From NCBI GenBank assembly GCA_025093555.1, contig JAIWNF010000056.1, positions 1 to 64,000 on the forward strand: a stretch of 64,000 bases of DNA. Direction: 5' to 3'. The notes under the pieces are model-generated. The model was not told the DNA's origin. It saw nothing but the letters and a program-made list of their open reading frames with translations, and did not search any database. How positions within the stretch are numbered: position 1 is the stretch's first letter; the number at the start of each line of letters is the position of its first letter. The position numbers were made by a program, and so were the translations under genes. Source of the stretch: Circinella umbellata. Lineage: Eukaryota > Mucoromycota > Mucoromycetes > Mucorales > Lichtheimiaceae. Of the stretch, positions 33,909-46,014 are shown one piece after another.

Positions 33909-36900
33909 CTATACGGACTCCTTGGATTGCTCCTGTTGTTGTAGTTGTTGTTGCGGTTGAGGTGCAATGGTGGTGTTGACTGTTGCATTATGCAGAGAAT
34001 CATCTTGGTGTACCATGCTTTTTGATAGATATACATATTCATCCTTTTCTTTATCTTCCGTTAAATTTGATGTTTGCTCTTGATGATGATGAGCAGATGA
34101 GGCTGCCGCCTGTTGTAGTTCTTGTTCTTGATGGGTTATCGGAGGCTGAGGATCGTCTTCATGATTTTTTTGATGATGAGAATAATGGTTACTATTATTA
34201 TGATTGTCTTCATTTTCATGCTTTTCAACATCTGTCATAGTTTCGTCTTCATCATCGTGCTGTTCGAGATGTTTAGTGAATGCTTCGCTTTCACTCTTTT
34301 CATTGAACTGTTCTTCATCCCCTTCTACAGTACAATCCATAGGTGTACCAGCACTATTCATTTGCTCTTCATCTTCACTTTCATCATCCTCATTATCAGA
34401 ATGAGGGGCTTGTTCTTGCTCTTCTTTCAGCGCTTGTTTTTCATCAAATATATGTGATTCGGATGTAATTGACCCAGGTGATGATGGTTCGTGCGAAACT
34501 TCTATACCTTGCATCGGCGTACCAGCATTTTCCATTTGTTGCTGTACTTGTTGTTCACGGAGTTGTCTTTCGTGTTCGAGACGTTGTAGATCAATAAGAT
34601 CCACTACAAACGATCGAACATCAGGGTCCTTATCCAATGCCAGGTGGTAAAGTGCTTGGTCGAGGGTATAGCCAGGCTGGATTTCATGTTCGCCGATCAT
34701 ATCAGAGAGTACAAGTTCGGTAAGTTCCTGACGATACGCATCTAACCAACAATTATTAAATTTAAGTTAGCTCTCGTAAAAAATCAGTGACGATCTCACT
34801 TTTCAAGATTATTACCGTGAATCTGGATAGTACGGATAGTGCGTGATGTTGCTATGCGCACATTAACTACAGGATCATCGGCCAATGGAACAAGTCTTGG
34901 AAGGAAAAATGAAGCAAAATCAGCAGCGCATATCCCAGCTTCCAGAAGAACTCTGCAAATTTGTACAAATCTAAAATTTTCATTAAGATAAAAATGTCAG
35001 TTTCAAAACAGAAAAAAAAACAGATACTCTTTATCCCTGCCTTCCCCATTAAGAAAAAGTAAACATATGCTTACATTAATCGACCACGATATGAGTTAGA
35101 TCTTACAAATTCATCTAACTTTTCCATAACATGATTCAGTAATGCCAAAGCAAATTCGCGACGATTATCGGCATTATCCTCATTATCCTGTTCTGCTTGT
35201 GATAAATTTTCACCGTCTTCATCGACAGCACGCTTTACAATATCAAGAATAATAGGGAACTAAAAAGGACAAATTATATATTAATAAAACCATCCATTTT
35301 GAATGAAATTAAATCCTTCCAGCATAAAATGAACACATTCTACATACAGATTCCACGCCGGTGACTCGAACAGCAGCGAATTCATCTTGACAAGCACGAA
35401 TGGCTAAAGGTAAAATATGCTCTACTACACGAGCTGCATCAAATAATAATGCGATATCACGTAATTGGCCCGCCAATATATCACGTAAACGCCAATTGGT
35501 CATGACACCGTCCCAAACTTCTGCCAAGATAGGTATATACTCATTCCTTGAACTAACAGCCAAAGTTCCCAAGAATTCAGCCAAGTGCTCCAACACACCT
35601 TGTTTGACATCATCAAGATCCATTAAGTAGAGAGCAAAAATTTGAACAAGATCTCGTTCAGTTCGCTCGGGTCCAATAATCCGTGCAATTTCATGTAAAG
35701 AATAAGCAAATGTACGTCGTACTTTGATCTGGTAGTCCTTTGTCAAGTTTAAATAAGTATCCTTAAGATGGGAATCCCAGTAATCTGCTCCAGCAGTGAG
35801 TACAACTGCAGGGAAATTATATGCACATATAATAGCTCGATCCGTTTCCAATTTATACATTTGGTTAGCTGACGCACTAGGACCAAGCGACAAGAAAAAT
35901 TCAAGCAGTGGTTCTGGAACCTAACATACAAAGAAAAAAGAGATTAATCAATGATCATTATCACAATCCATAGGTATATTCTTTCTTCATCCTTTTGTTA
36001 ATTTTTCATTTTTTTTTTCATTTGAATTATTATTCTTTCTTACATTGCCCGGTTTTCCCGTCGTTTCCCAATCCTCGGGTAGGAATTTTGCTATTAATTC
36101 GCCAATGATTTCGGCCAGCGTGTTGCGTACATTTCGTGAAACGTCATTTTTAAATAATTTTACCCCTTCTACAGCAATGCGGCTTTTGACATCTTCAGGA
36201 AGTACACCACATAAAAGTGGAAGAGTAAGAACACATGAACGTCGCACATGCCAAATGGTATCGCGTGAATAATTAAGATAAAGAGGCATCTACGGTAATA
36301 AAAAATGAATTCGTTAAAGATAATGTTAATTGCTATATCAGTCGAAAAAAAAAATCAAATTGCCCCAATTAAAAGAAGAAAGCTTGAATCGAGCATTTTG
36401 CATTTACCAATCTTTCCATAGCAACTTGAGGATCGACTACTGTTGCCAAGCTACCGATAGCAGCAGCGGCTTCTTTCCGTACATAAAACATCCCATCATT
36501 TGCCATACTTTCAACCAATGGAAGGCAACGTTCAGTACATCGCTCAGCACCCAAAACATTTGCTAATGCAGAAATAAGCTATTTTTTTTTCAAGGAAGAA
36601 AGATTAGTAATAAAGTTCATGTGTTAATTATCAATAAATTTTGGAGAAAGAATAATTGTTTTTAGTTATTATAATACATTACCGAAAGACACATCATTTT
36701 TGCAAGGTTAATTTCACCCTGATCCACTTCATCAGCTGATGGATGATGGTTCATAAATCCAGACGCTTCATCAAAATCCTGATTCCCAGAAGATCCATCT
36801 TGAGGATGATCATTCTCTAACTGTCGAGACTTACCGACAATACCCATCAATCCAAGTACTACCCCTTCGAATATCTCAACATCCAAAAGCTGCTTATACA

Positions 36901-38875
36901 ATTCTTCATCTTCTGTTCCTTTTCCTGCAGCCAGCTCAGTGGCAACGGATACAATACATTGTTGTGCTAATGAAGCTAAACTCGAGTTTTGATCTAAAAG
37001 AAATTCAATCAACAGTGGAGCGAACACGTGTTGTGGTATGTGTAAAGATGATCCATCCATAGTTGTCGGTTGTTGATTATCTTCATCTTCGTCCTTTTCT
37101 GATTCACCTTGGAAAAATCCGGATTGTCTTCGGCTCGCACTCGGTGAAGCTGTATCAGAATCAACATAAGATGGCGTGGATGATATTTTTTGATCTTCAT
37201 CCTCTTCTTCACTATCATGATCATTGGTATGTTCCATAGTTTCATGTTGTTTTTGTGATTCTAATACTTTCTTTCGATCTTCATCATGTTCTAAATGTTG
37301 TTGCTGTTCGTTTACTTCATCTGTAGATGTATCGAGACTTGGAGCAGGCACTGAAATAGTATCCAATTCTTCATGTTGTGTATGAAGAGATGTTGATGCA
37401 AGAACTGTATCTTGATTAATAGTTTCTTCATCTTGTTGTTCTTCGGTATTTTCTGGTTGTTGTATAGATGATGCTCTTCGTTCATGCGTGGCTGAGTCAA
37501 GAGTGGGCGGTGCATTCTAGATCAATTTTTATGTGTTGAGAATTATTATAAGATCACTAATATCTGATGAGTTGTTCAAATAGAAAAACACTTACTGTAT
37601 AATAGTACATCATTATTTTATCAAATTCACTTATAATCGTCTCTCTCACCGTATCATCTGGATCAGTACAGATTTTCAATATCATTGGAAGTATATAATT
37701 GACAGCTTCAGGAACACTAATTTCGTAAATTGTATTTGATAATTCCTTTGCAACTAGTAATCTGATAATAGCAAATATGTATAATCGATTAGATAATCCC
37801 ATCTTCTCTTCCCACCCCCTTTTTTTTGCCTCTCATCAACCTTTTAGGTACCTGTGAATTATCATGTCACTTTTATTGAACATATATATACGCTCCATAG
37901 GTGTCAGTGACTCATCCATTATTAATTCGTCTTCAAGATCATCAGGCGAAACTTCTATACAATTTTAATTAAATATGAATTATTATTTATATGCCGTATA
38001 TTATTATTTTTTATCTAAAATGATAACACTATTTACCTTCTGACATTACTTGTAGTAATGAATCAGTACTATACCCTTCAGGTGTAGATTCATGATATTC
38101 ATCTTGATCTTGGTATTCTTCTGACTGATCATCAAAGCCTTTACTTTGTTCTGTTATTTTGATGGTTTCTTCATCCGATTCCCTGTCATCGTCTTCTTCC
38201 TTTTGTTGAATATTATTACTATCATCTGTTGTTGCTGTACTATCATTAATGTCATTGTGATGGGTATTGTTATTGTTATTGTTATTATTGTTACTGTTAT
38301 TTTCTAATCCTCGTGTTTCGGGAATGGATATACCGCTATAGGATGGCGTTTCACGTTGAAGATGTTCAAGATCGTTAATACTATGATCTTCTGTCGTTGC
38401 TGCCGCCGTTGTCGCTGTCGTCGACATCATCGTGTGATTCGTTTTCAAAGTATCTGATATTAACGATTTTGCCTTCTCGTCGTCGTTATCTTCTGCCATG
38501 GTACTTGTATTTGTCGTTGTTGTATTGGAGAAGATAGTGTTGTTATTTGTATCGAACTCTTCATGTTCATCAGTAAAATCGAACCCGAGGTCTTCATAGA
38601 TAAGAAAGATAAAAGAGGGAAAATATTAGTATCTTCTTATACGGTAGATAAATAGAATAGAATTCGTCGTTATTATTGTTATACGTTTCCCATTGTTTCA
38701 GATATTTTTAGTAAATGAAAAAAAAAAGTTTTTACAACTTCTATTCCTCATTCCTCAATGCGTTTCGAATTGCAAAAACGATGGCATTGCTGGGTACATA
38801 TTATAGGTACATATTTTTTTTTAAAAAAAAGCGAATAATAAAGAGAAATTCTTTTTTTTAACAATTACCAGCCAT
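33909..38875 (-). CDS. PPP4R1: Protein phosphatase 4 regulatory subunit 1 (HEAT-repeat)
   Basis: Minus-strand gene of about ten exons. I propose a 7-base first exon (38869-38875, ATGGCTG) spliced over 277 bp to 38591, giving MADLGFDFTDEHEEF. The ATG at 38499 is in frame and is the conservative alternative. After an Asn/Asp/Glu-rich head come HEAT repeats with PPP4R1 marks: FNKSDMIIHRYLVAKELSNT, AKMMCLSLISALANVLGAER, NDGMFYVRKEAAAAIGSLA, WHVRRSCVLTLPLLCGVLPE, FKNDVSRNVRNTLAEIIGEL, KVRRTFAYSLHEIARIIGPE and KQGVLEHLAEFLGTL. The long acidic insert between the first two HEAT blocks (about 36900-37500) and the acidic Gln-rich tail (33909-34500) are low complexity. The protein acts as a scaffold for the PP4 catalytic subunit. 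In animals it has roles in histone deacetylase and NF-kB signalling. The fungal role is unknown. Confidence 0.87.
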
Positions 38876-40258
38876 TATAATTGGTTGGAAACTACGTTAT
38901 GAAAGTAGCAGTAGATATAGCAAAAAAAAAAAGTAGTGGGTGAATAAGAGTGAGAAAGAGAGAGAGAGAGGTGAATGAGGTACTTGAATAAGTGCGTTTT
39001 CCGAATTCTTATTGGAGAGAGGTGTCGAAGAAGAATATGAGCATTCGTTTTTTTATCCGTTTTTCTTTCTTTTATATGTAAGAAATGTCTGTGAAGTCCC
39101 CAGGGTCAACACAAAAAAAAATAGATGTACAGTATTAGGTTAAAAGATGAACACCAACCAGAACTCGTGGAAAAAGAAAAAGAAAAAAAAGAGAGGACCT
39201 CAACTCGAAAAAGTAGAGTGCAATGGTATATATGGAACCTTTTTTCAAGTAATGGTGGGTCGTGACTGCTCCAAATTTGGTATGGTGATCCCATCCTAGC
39301 AGTCTCTTTTAAGAGGGCGTATTTTTTATTTATCTATTTAATATATAATTTATATATATTCTTGTGCGTTCCTATATAATTCGCTTCTTTAGTTTATATG
39401 TAGATAGTTGGTAAGGATAAACCCAGTGAGTCCAACGAACAAGGTTTATGTGAACATTTCCAGCTGAAAATTTAAGAACGACAGTTCACATCGATAAACC
39501 TATCGGAAGGCATGCTGTGTATTAAGATGCATCTCCGCTTTTCTTTGCAATAGCCTTTAGTTGCATTATTGACTGTTGATAATACTCCTTTTCTTCTTTA
39601 TAAATATTGGTTTTTTTTTTTCACTCCCTGATATATACTCAATATATATTTATTATTTAGCAAATAATTTATTTAGAAATTGAAAATGTTATTATTTAAT
39701 GCCGTATTGGCCATTCTCTTTTATTTTAATATTATGAATTCTCCTTAAAACTGTTGTTATCAATGTTTTATTTATTGTGCTGGTTACTAGTTAAATAGGT
39801 TGCACTGATGAAGGGTCCACCTGACTATGAAAATACACACGCAGATATACAGGATTTCCACTAATGTTTGATAGACCTTGCTTTTCAACTTGGCACAGGT
39901 GGTTTTTCAACTTGGCGCTGCTGATTTTTCACAATGGCACCAATTATAGTTTATAAAATAGTTTACCAAGATATATATATATCATATAAAAACAATTCAC
40001 ATGACATAATTATAATAACCATATTAACATAGGTATCAGTAATAGGAAAGCTATATGTACTGTTTATAAGCATTGTACCACCAGGAGAAATTATTAGAGG
40101 GAGTCATTAGCAATTTAAGCCTGGTTACAATTGACAAAAAAAAAAATCTTAGTACGCGTCTCTCGCTCTCTCCAAAAGTTTCGCGTTCCATATATTTATA
40201 CTCCTCCAATACACTTACTACTTTGTACCTTGACTTTACTTTTTCAGCGCATCTGGTT
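38876..40258. promoter_or_regulatory. Divergent intergenic region
   Basis: 1.4 kb between the starts of the PP4 subunit (minus) and the CENP-W-like gene (plus). It contains purine/pyrimidine tracts (GAGAGA near 38955, CTCTCGCTCTCTCC near 40157) and A/T runs. No gene, RNA or repeat that I can support. Confidence 0.45.
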
Positions 40259-40658
40259 ATGAAAGACGATTCAAAAGCTTTACGTAAAAGGATACAAAAA
40301 CGATTACCATCCGATATGGATATGGATCCACATATTGAACAATTGGTCCGTCTTTTTATATTAATTCATTTGATTCAGACTAAAAAGAAAAATACAATTG
40401 CTTATCAATTATTTATTTAATAAAAACAATACATAATATACAACAGATGTATATGGATTATATGATGTTTATGGAACGATTAGCAGAAGAAGCCAGTAAG
40501 GTTGCTAAAGAAAATAACCGAACCAAAGTTTCTAACGATGACATTATGAAGGTTGCTAAGGTAAATATTAATTGTATATTAATAAGTATGCTATTGCCAG
40601 ACTGTTTAACTTTTATTTATTTTATTTGCAGGACGTATTACATGAATTTCATGGTTAG
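40259..40658 (+). CDS. CENP-W-like histone-fold protein
   Basis: Three exons, 40259-40345, 40447-40560 and 40632-40658, all in phase 0, give 75 residues. A basic N-terminus (KALRKRIQKRLP) is followed by a histone fold. The central helix is YMDYMMFMERLAEEASKVAK, then a loop (ENNRTKVSNDDIMKVAK) and the last helix DVLHEFHG. The RLAEEA...V...DI..VAK..L pattern and the length match CENP-W (fission yeast Wip1). CENP-W pairs with CENP-T in the inner kinetochore and binds centromeric DNA. Alternatives are another small histone-fold subunit (CENP-S/X or NF-Y-like), but the very short N-terminus and ending after the third helix favour CENP-W. Mucor-type fungi are known to have lost CENP-A, which makes this gene informative. 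Confidence 0.72.
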
Positions 40659-43004
40659 AAGAGGACTTCTTTGAGAGTAGTTCGAACAAACTCTCATGTA
40701 CATATTATTACTTTATATATAACTTCATTATTATTTTGTATATGCATATTTTATTGTTATTGGAATATTACACGTAATCTACTATTGGGATACTACACCA
40801 TTACAATAATACAAAATCAAGTTGCTAAATCGACAAAAATCGCCGGATTATCATTTGTGATGCAAAACGAAGCGAACCAAAGAAAAAAAAAGACTACTTT
40901 TTCTCCCTATATATGTGGATCTAATGGATTAATGTTTATCATAGTTCGTCATTTTAGGTCTACTTACTATTATTGAGCAATATTACGTATCCTGTCAATC
41001 GAGTGAAGTAAAATAAGCTTTGAAGATAGTATCATATGTTACTAGATAACTCTACTGCTCGTTAACATGGTAATAACAACATATATAATGTAATGGCTTT
41101 TTTAGTACGTATGTGATCGATTGTTTCGTCGTTGCAATCGAACTATTTTGTTAGTGTAGTATGCTGAAGCACAGTAGTAAATGTACCTTGCGTAATTAGC
41201 CCGAATAACATACATTCGGCTGTTATCCTCCCTTGTCTTACAATCTATTTTGTCTATCTTCCTTTTAAAAAAGAAGTATATACACGTGTTCTTTTTTCAC
41301 TATGCATAAGAACCAAGAGATAAATCATATCAGCTTGCGTTTTCGCATGGAAATACGCACATAAAAATTGAACGCTTCTCAAGAAATTACTTTTTTTTTG
41401 TTTGAAAAGGAGGAGTTGTGAGAAAGAGAAGAGGAGAGTGAACGCACAAATAGACAAGGGGGTCGATGAACTTTCGTTTGCGAAAAATAAAAACAATAAT
41501 CAATAAAAATCTAAATCTAAATTAGACGACCTATCCTACGCAGGTATCCTATAATTACGATTGTATTTGTACGTAGAATCCACAAATATGGTTATATTAC
41601 CATCATTATCGAACATATTACTATTTTACGTATACAACACACTTTATTTTTTGATTTTGTATGTTTATATTAATTGCTGATGTCTTACTCCTTTGTCTAT
41701 GCATTATAGTCATGTGTTTGTAATATATTGAAGAATGCTATATCTACAATGTAAAAAAAAGATAACATGGTTTTTTTTTCGTCGCCAGAGCTTTACGTAT
41801 ATTTTTTCTTTTATATACATTATACAGGAAGGCTAAAAAATACGGGGCTTTTTATCTGAAGAACTTTTTTGTCTTTAATTGCTACGTACAGAAACATATT
41901 TTTGTCAAGGAGAAACGTATTTTAAAGAAACATACAAAAAGTAGCCATACTCCAGAATTATTAGTCGATAAGTAAAAGACTTTAAATTTTTTTTTGTTCG
42001 TCTCATTTATTATGTTTATTAAAATCTTCCTTCCAGTACTTTTCTTGATCTCTCATTCTTCGCTTTTCCTTTTCTTGTGATCTATTCAGAAAACACGAGA
42101 TATTTTCTTCATGCGTAACTCTGATCCCATTTCATATATATAGCTCATTTGAATTCACCAACAAGGACTACGTAGCATATCCATAAACAGCAGTAGTTAC
42201 TACGCAGCCAAAATCAATCACCAATATAAGTAACGGTGATCTCTATTCTTATTAACGAAATAAGCAACTACAACCACAAGTTTATATCAATAATGGTAGT
42301 CGATTTAAACGAAAACACAATGTACGTTTGTGTTCAAATATTCAAGCGCAAAGAGAGCTTCAGATATGATGGTGTTTTTCAATAAAAAACATTTATGGGA
42401 CCTGTAACATTGGGTAATTTAACGTGTCTTCAGAAAGGAATATCAAATAAGATTTTGTCATTTTTTGTTCAACCAGATGAAGAACATCAAGAGCAAAAAA
42501 CAGTATATTCAGCATATTTTACCGCTAACAAAGACTTCTCATATTAATATTATTCTACTATGTAGAACATTTTTCATTATATTTTCAGTGTCATATAATT
42601 TCTGTACTTCTCCACACTTTTTATCAGTTTATAGTTAAAAACTTATCAGACCACACGAGATTTTTGACAAGTTTATTTTGATTTATTGTCTTTTTTGCTT
42701 ATTATTATTGTCACGTATATTCCTGTGTTTTTTCAAAGCATTATGTAATTTTTTTTTGTTTCTTTCGTTCTTATACGTATGTCTATTGCATTTATGGTGA
42801 GACACCTCTTTTTTTCAACGAACTTTTTTACATGTTACCGAAAAACGTTTATAATACTCTTTGCTTTTTTTCTTTTGCACCAACGGTTTTGTGTAAAATC
42901 TTTAGCATACTCTTTATAACGTATATATAATGGTATTTTTTTTTACCTGAAATATCTCTCCGTACGATGATTTTGAGTGAAGATAAAGCGACTGAACTTT
43001 AGGC
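40659..43004. other. 2.3-kb AT-rich intergenic region
   Basis: Nothing recognisable. The minus-strand frame at 41254-41496 is hydrophobic and low in information. The plus-strand frame at 40671-40976 is AT-rich noise. The region must contain the promoter of the complex I subunit gene near its right end, where TATATATAATGG lies at about 42921. Confidence 0.45.
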
Positions 43005-43458
43005 ATGCGAGCTTCTACTATACAACCTGTCATTCATTCCAAGTTCCGAAGGAATTTGTCGACGTCATTGGGGCGTCCGAAAATTCGAATTCTCATTCAG
43101 CGTGTAAACACACTCCTCTTTTTTATTATTCAAAACGACTCCCCACTCTTTTTTATAAAATTTAAAATGGCTGGCTCTTTTGGATTCCATCCTCACTTCG
43201 CCGGATTCTGGCACCGTTTCACTGGAAAGGCCCTTGGCGCAAGCATGTGGTTCTGGATGATGTATCGTGCAAAGCAAGACGGTCCCGTTTTGTTGGTAAT
43301 TATTACTTTTTTTAAAGAAAAAAAGGAAGCCATGTTGAGGTTTACTTCATTATCAAAATAATTTTTAAATTATTCAATAAACAAAAATATTTCCATAGGG
43401 TTTGCAACATCCTTGGGATCATCACCATGGCGATGATCATGGTGAAGAACACCATTAA
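43005..43458 (+). CDS. NADH:ubiquinone oxidoreductase (complex I) NDUFB2-like subunit
   Basis: The conserved part starts at ATG 43167 (exons 43167-43295 and 43399-43458, in phase 0, 62 residues). It reads HFAGFWHRFTGKALGASMWF, then MMYRAKQDGPVLLGLQHPWD and a His/Asp/Glu-rich tail. The single transmembrane helix with WFW and the HPWDHH end match the NDUFB2/AGGG-type accessory subunit in the membrane arm of complex I. The frame stays open upstream for 54 codons to an ATG at 43005. That extension (MRASTIQPVIHSKFRRNLST...) is rich in Arg and lacks acidic residues in its first half, as in mitochondrial presequences. I therefore give the longer span, with 43167 as the alternative start. The middle of the extension is hydrophobic (LLFFIIQN), so part of it might instead be an unrecognised intron. 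Confidence 0.75.
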
Positions 43459-43941
43459 AGAGGAAAGAACGACGAAAACGTTATTGTGGTCGATATACAT
43501 AAAATGAGGAAAACGACCTTTTCGACGGGATATATAGTCTACTATAACACTGACAACCAAAACAACAACAGATACACACCTATCAATCCGAAATAATATT
43601 ACTTTTTTTTGTTATATCATGTTAAATATATTTGCTTGATGCACAAATTTGTTCTAATTTATTGTTTTGACGCGACCAAATGAACGAAAGAACAAATATC
43701 AGCTTTTTACTATGTTGTGATTATTACAAACGGTGAATGGTAACATGAAAGAGAGAGAGAGATGGAAAGAGAAAGAAAGAAGGACATATGGATTTTTTTG
43801 TATGCGAATCGGGAAGAGAAGGATAATTACAATAATAGATAACAATATAAATATATAAAGAAGACTGGGTATACATACATTAAATATAATGTTTAAAAGG
43901 TTATATGGAAAAGACAAAGAGAAAGTGAAAGATTGGGATGG
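43459..43941. other. Intergenic stretch between convergent genes
   Basis: AT-rich, with a short GA repeat at about 43748-43760. No gene seen. Confidence 0.5.
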
Positions 43942-45720
43942 TTATTTTGTTTTCTTTTCATTATGATCATCATGGCTATTATTGATAGTACTATTTGTAG
44001 GTTGAGACTGTTCTTTAATCCATTCAGAAAGAGTTCTTTCCAAAGATTCGAAAGTCATTTCACAAACTTTGACAATCCAGTCCCTCACACCAATCGTATC
44101 TACCTGTGACAATGCCAATCCATTCGTAACAGCAAGCTCCCATGCTTTACTGAAGGTATCCATAATATAGGGTGCTTGTTTTTCAAACCATAATGTAAGA
44201 GATGTATAACATTTTTTGCTGAGTAACCAAGTGTGGGTTGTAGATTGTTGGATAAAAAGAAGCGCTGCCATTACTGTATGTTGACCATAATGTTGAATAG
44301 TGTCCCATACAGTTGATCCAACTAATTGTATCAATGTCCAAAAAGAAATAAAAGGAAGGAATAAAATACCAGATACATACTTATAAATAACAATCACAGT
44401 AGGTTGAATAAAATAATATGTTTCAATGATTACTGGGCGGACGTAATATATGTAACAATTCCAAAATACACTTGCGAGATGTTTATAGGCTTCCGTCAAT
44501 GCTGGTAAAAGTTCATTTGTAAAATAAATGATACAGGGTATTGCTATGCGTAACAAAAAGTTTATATTGTCAGTGAAAAACACTACTTGTTCCTCTATCC
44601 ACCAGATCATATTCGATAAAATGACCGTCCGAATTTTTTGTAACCTCGTTTGGAAGCCATGGGATTCAACTATAGATGCAATAAAATCAATAGATGCAAT
44701 AACATTGCACCGTAGTTTTCTTAATAGAGGCATTACAGATTGCTGTAAGACTTTGGCAATAATCCATTTACAATGCATGGAGAACCAAGAAACGCCGTGG
44801 CTGATCCAATGATAAACTTGAGTATTTGTAATAACCTGCCATAAGGTTGGGATAGCTAGTGTAAAAAGCCATTGAAGGTCCTGCTTAATAGATCGTAACA
44901 CGTTTCTACCACCATAGTAGATCATGGATACAAGTCGATAGATACGTGAAATGGTCCACACTGCTGGTTGCCAAACAACAGCGCACCAGACATCTGCCAT
45001 ATCGCGTATCAGCTGTTTCCAATCATGTTGTTTAGCAAACCGTTGCCACGCACCGCCGAATTGAATAGAAATCTTATGAGCCCGTCGGTATATGTGAGCA
45101 ATCCCAATAAACAGTTGATCAAAGCAATAAACAGTAGTTGGAATGGCCGTATGAGCTGCATAGTCTTGAGTGCTCCGCCAGACATGAACTCCGTGTGTTG
45201 ACCACCACGTTTCACATTGCTCATATTTTTTTGGTAACCAAACGGTCACTTTGTCAAAGAGCCAGGCGTCTATAACAGGTGCTGATTTTTCGAGAAACCA
45301 AAGAGTCCAAAATATAACGTTTCGAATGCAATCTAACATAGCACGAATGACAATATAGATAGTTGCTAACGGCATGGCTAATATATAATGAAGAAAAGTT
45401 AAATCGCCTTTCTTATTATTTTGTCGTTGCCGTTGGTCTTGTTTGCTTTCGTTCTCATCGCCATTTTCATCATTGTTGTCATTGTTGTCATTATTTTCTT
45501 TCATAAATTCTTCTTTGTTGGTCGTGTCATTATTAAGTTGTTGTTGAGAGGTTGAGTTTTCTGAATGATGACCAGATCGAGATTGAATACTGTTGATCTG
45601 ATTCCTTCGCCATATTGGATAATCTTTACATAACCATAGAAGAAAGAAAGAAAGAGAAAGAAAAATTACCCCTCGCCAAGAAAGAATAAAAGCAAAAAAT
45701 AGGGTGGATAGTGGTATCAT
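43942..45720 (-). CDS. Large Trp-rich, multi-helix protein of unknown function
   Basis: Single exon of 592 residues. The N-terminus is hydrophobic (MIPLSTLFFAFILSWRGVIF and onwards, about residues 4-30), likely a signal anchor. An Asn/Asp/Glu/Gln-rich linker (about 35-105) follows. The rest is a long series of amphipathic, Trp/Tyr-rich segments with recurring spacing, for example FWTLWFLEKSAPVIDAWLFD, YIYYVRPVIIETYYFIQPTV and TLWFEKQAPYIMDTFSKAWE. The repeated pattern (bulky W, then aromatic-Pro, then helix) suggests degenerate tandem repeats that lie on a membrane surface, as in lipid-droplet or ER-shaping proteins. No enzyme motif is visible and I do not recognise the family. The lack of introns is unusual for this neighbourhood. 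Confidence 0.75.
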   Translation of the reverse strand: MIPLSTLFFAFILSWRGVIFLSLSFFLLWLCKDYPIWRRNQINSIQSRSGHHSENSTSQQQLNNDTTNKEEFMKENNDNNDNNDENGDENESKQDQRQRQNNKKGDLTFLHYILAMPLATIYIVIRAMLDCIRNVIFWTLWFLEKSAPVIDAWLFDKVTVWLPKKYEQCETWWSTHGVHVWRSTQDYAAHTAIPTTVYCFDQLFIGIAHIYRRAHKISIQFGGAWQRFAKQHDWKQLIRDMADVWCAVVWQPAVWTISRIYRLVSMIYYGGRNVLRSIKQDLQWLFTLAIPTLWQVITNTQVYHWISHGVSWFSMHCKWIIAKVLQQSVMPLLRKLRCNVIASIDFIASIVESHGFQTRLQKIRTVILSNMIWWIEEQVVFFTDNINFLLRIAIPCIIYFTNELLPALTEAYKHLASVFWNCYIYYVRPVIIETYYFIQPTVIVIYKYVSGILFLPFISFWTLIQLVGSTVWDTIQHYGQHTVMAALLFIQQSTTHTWLLSKKCYTSLTLWFEKQAPYIMDTFSKAWELAVTNGLALSQVDTIGVRDWIVKVCEMTFESLERTLSEWIKEQSQPTNSTINNSHDDHNEKKTK

Positions 45721-46014
45721 CCAAATATGACAATAGTTTCAAAATAAAAACCCAAAAACAAAGGAGTGCTGGAAAGGGCCAAGATTTTTTTTTTTAAGTT
45801 ATTGAGAATCGTTTGAAGAATTGCTTGGCAGCAAAATTATGCAAAACAAAGAGAAACTTGTGTGACTCAATCATCTAATTATTCTAAAGTAATAAAAAGT
45901 ATATTTTCTTCAAAATGTTGTTGCTTGTCGCGTATGTACAGAGTAAAAATAAGAGGGAAATCGAAAAAATGTACTATTGTTATTAATATTGTTATTATAT
46001 TATCATTATTGTTT

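Noticed and set aside
33983..34457. Plus-strand frames of 66-111 codons
   Set aside because: Shadows of the acidic, repeat-coded tail of the PP4 subunit on the minus strand.
44528..45224. Plus- and minus-strand frames of 71-94 codons inside 43942-45720
   Set aside because: Shadows of the single-exon 592-codon gene.
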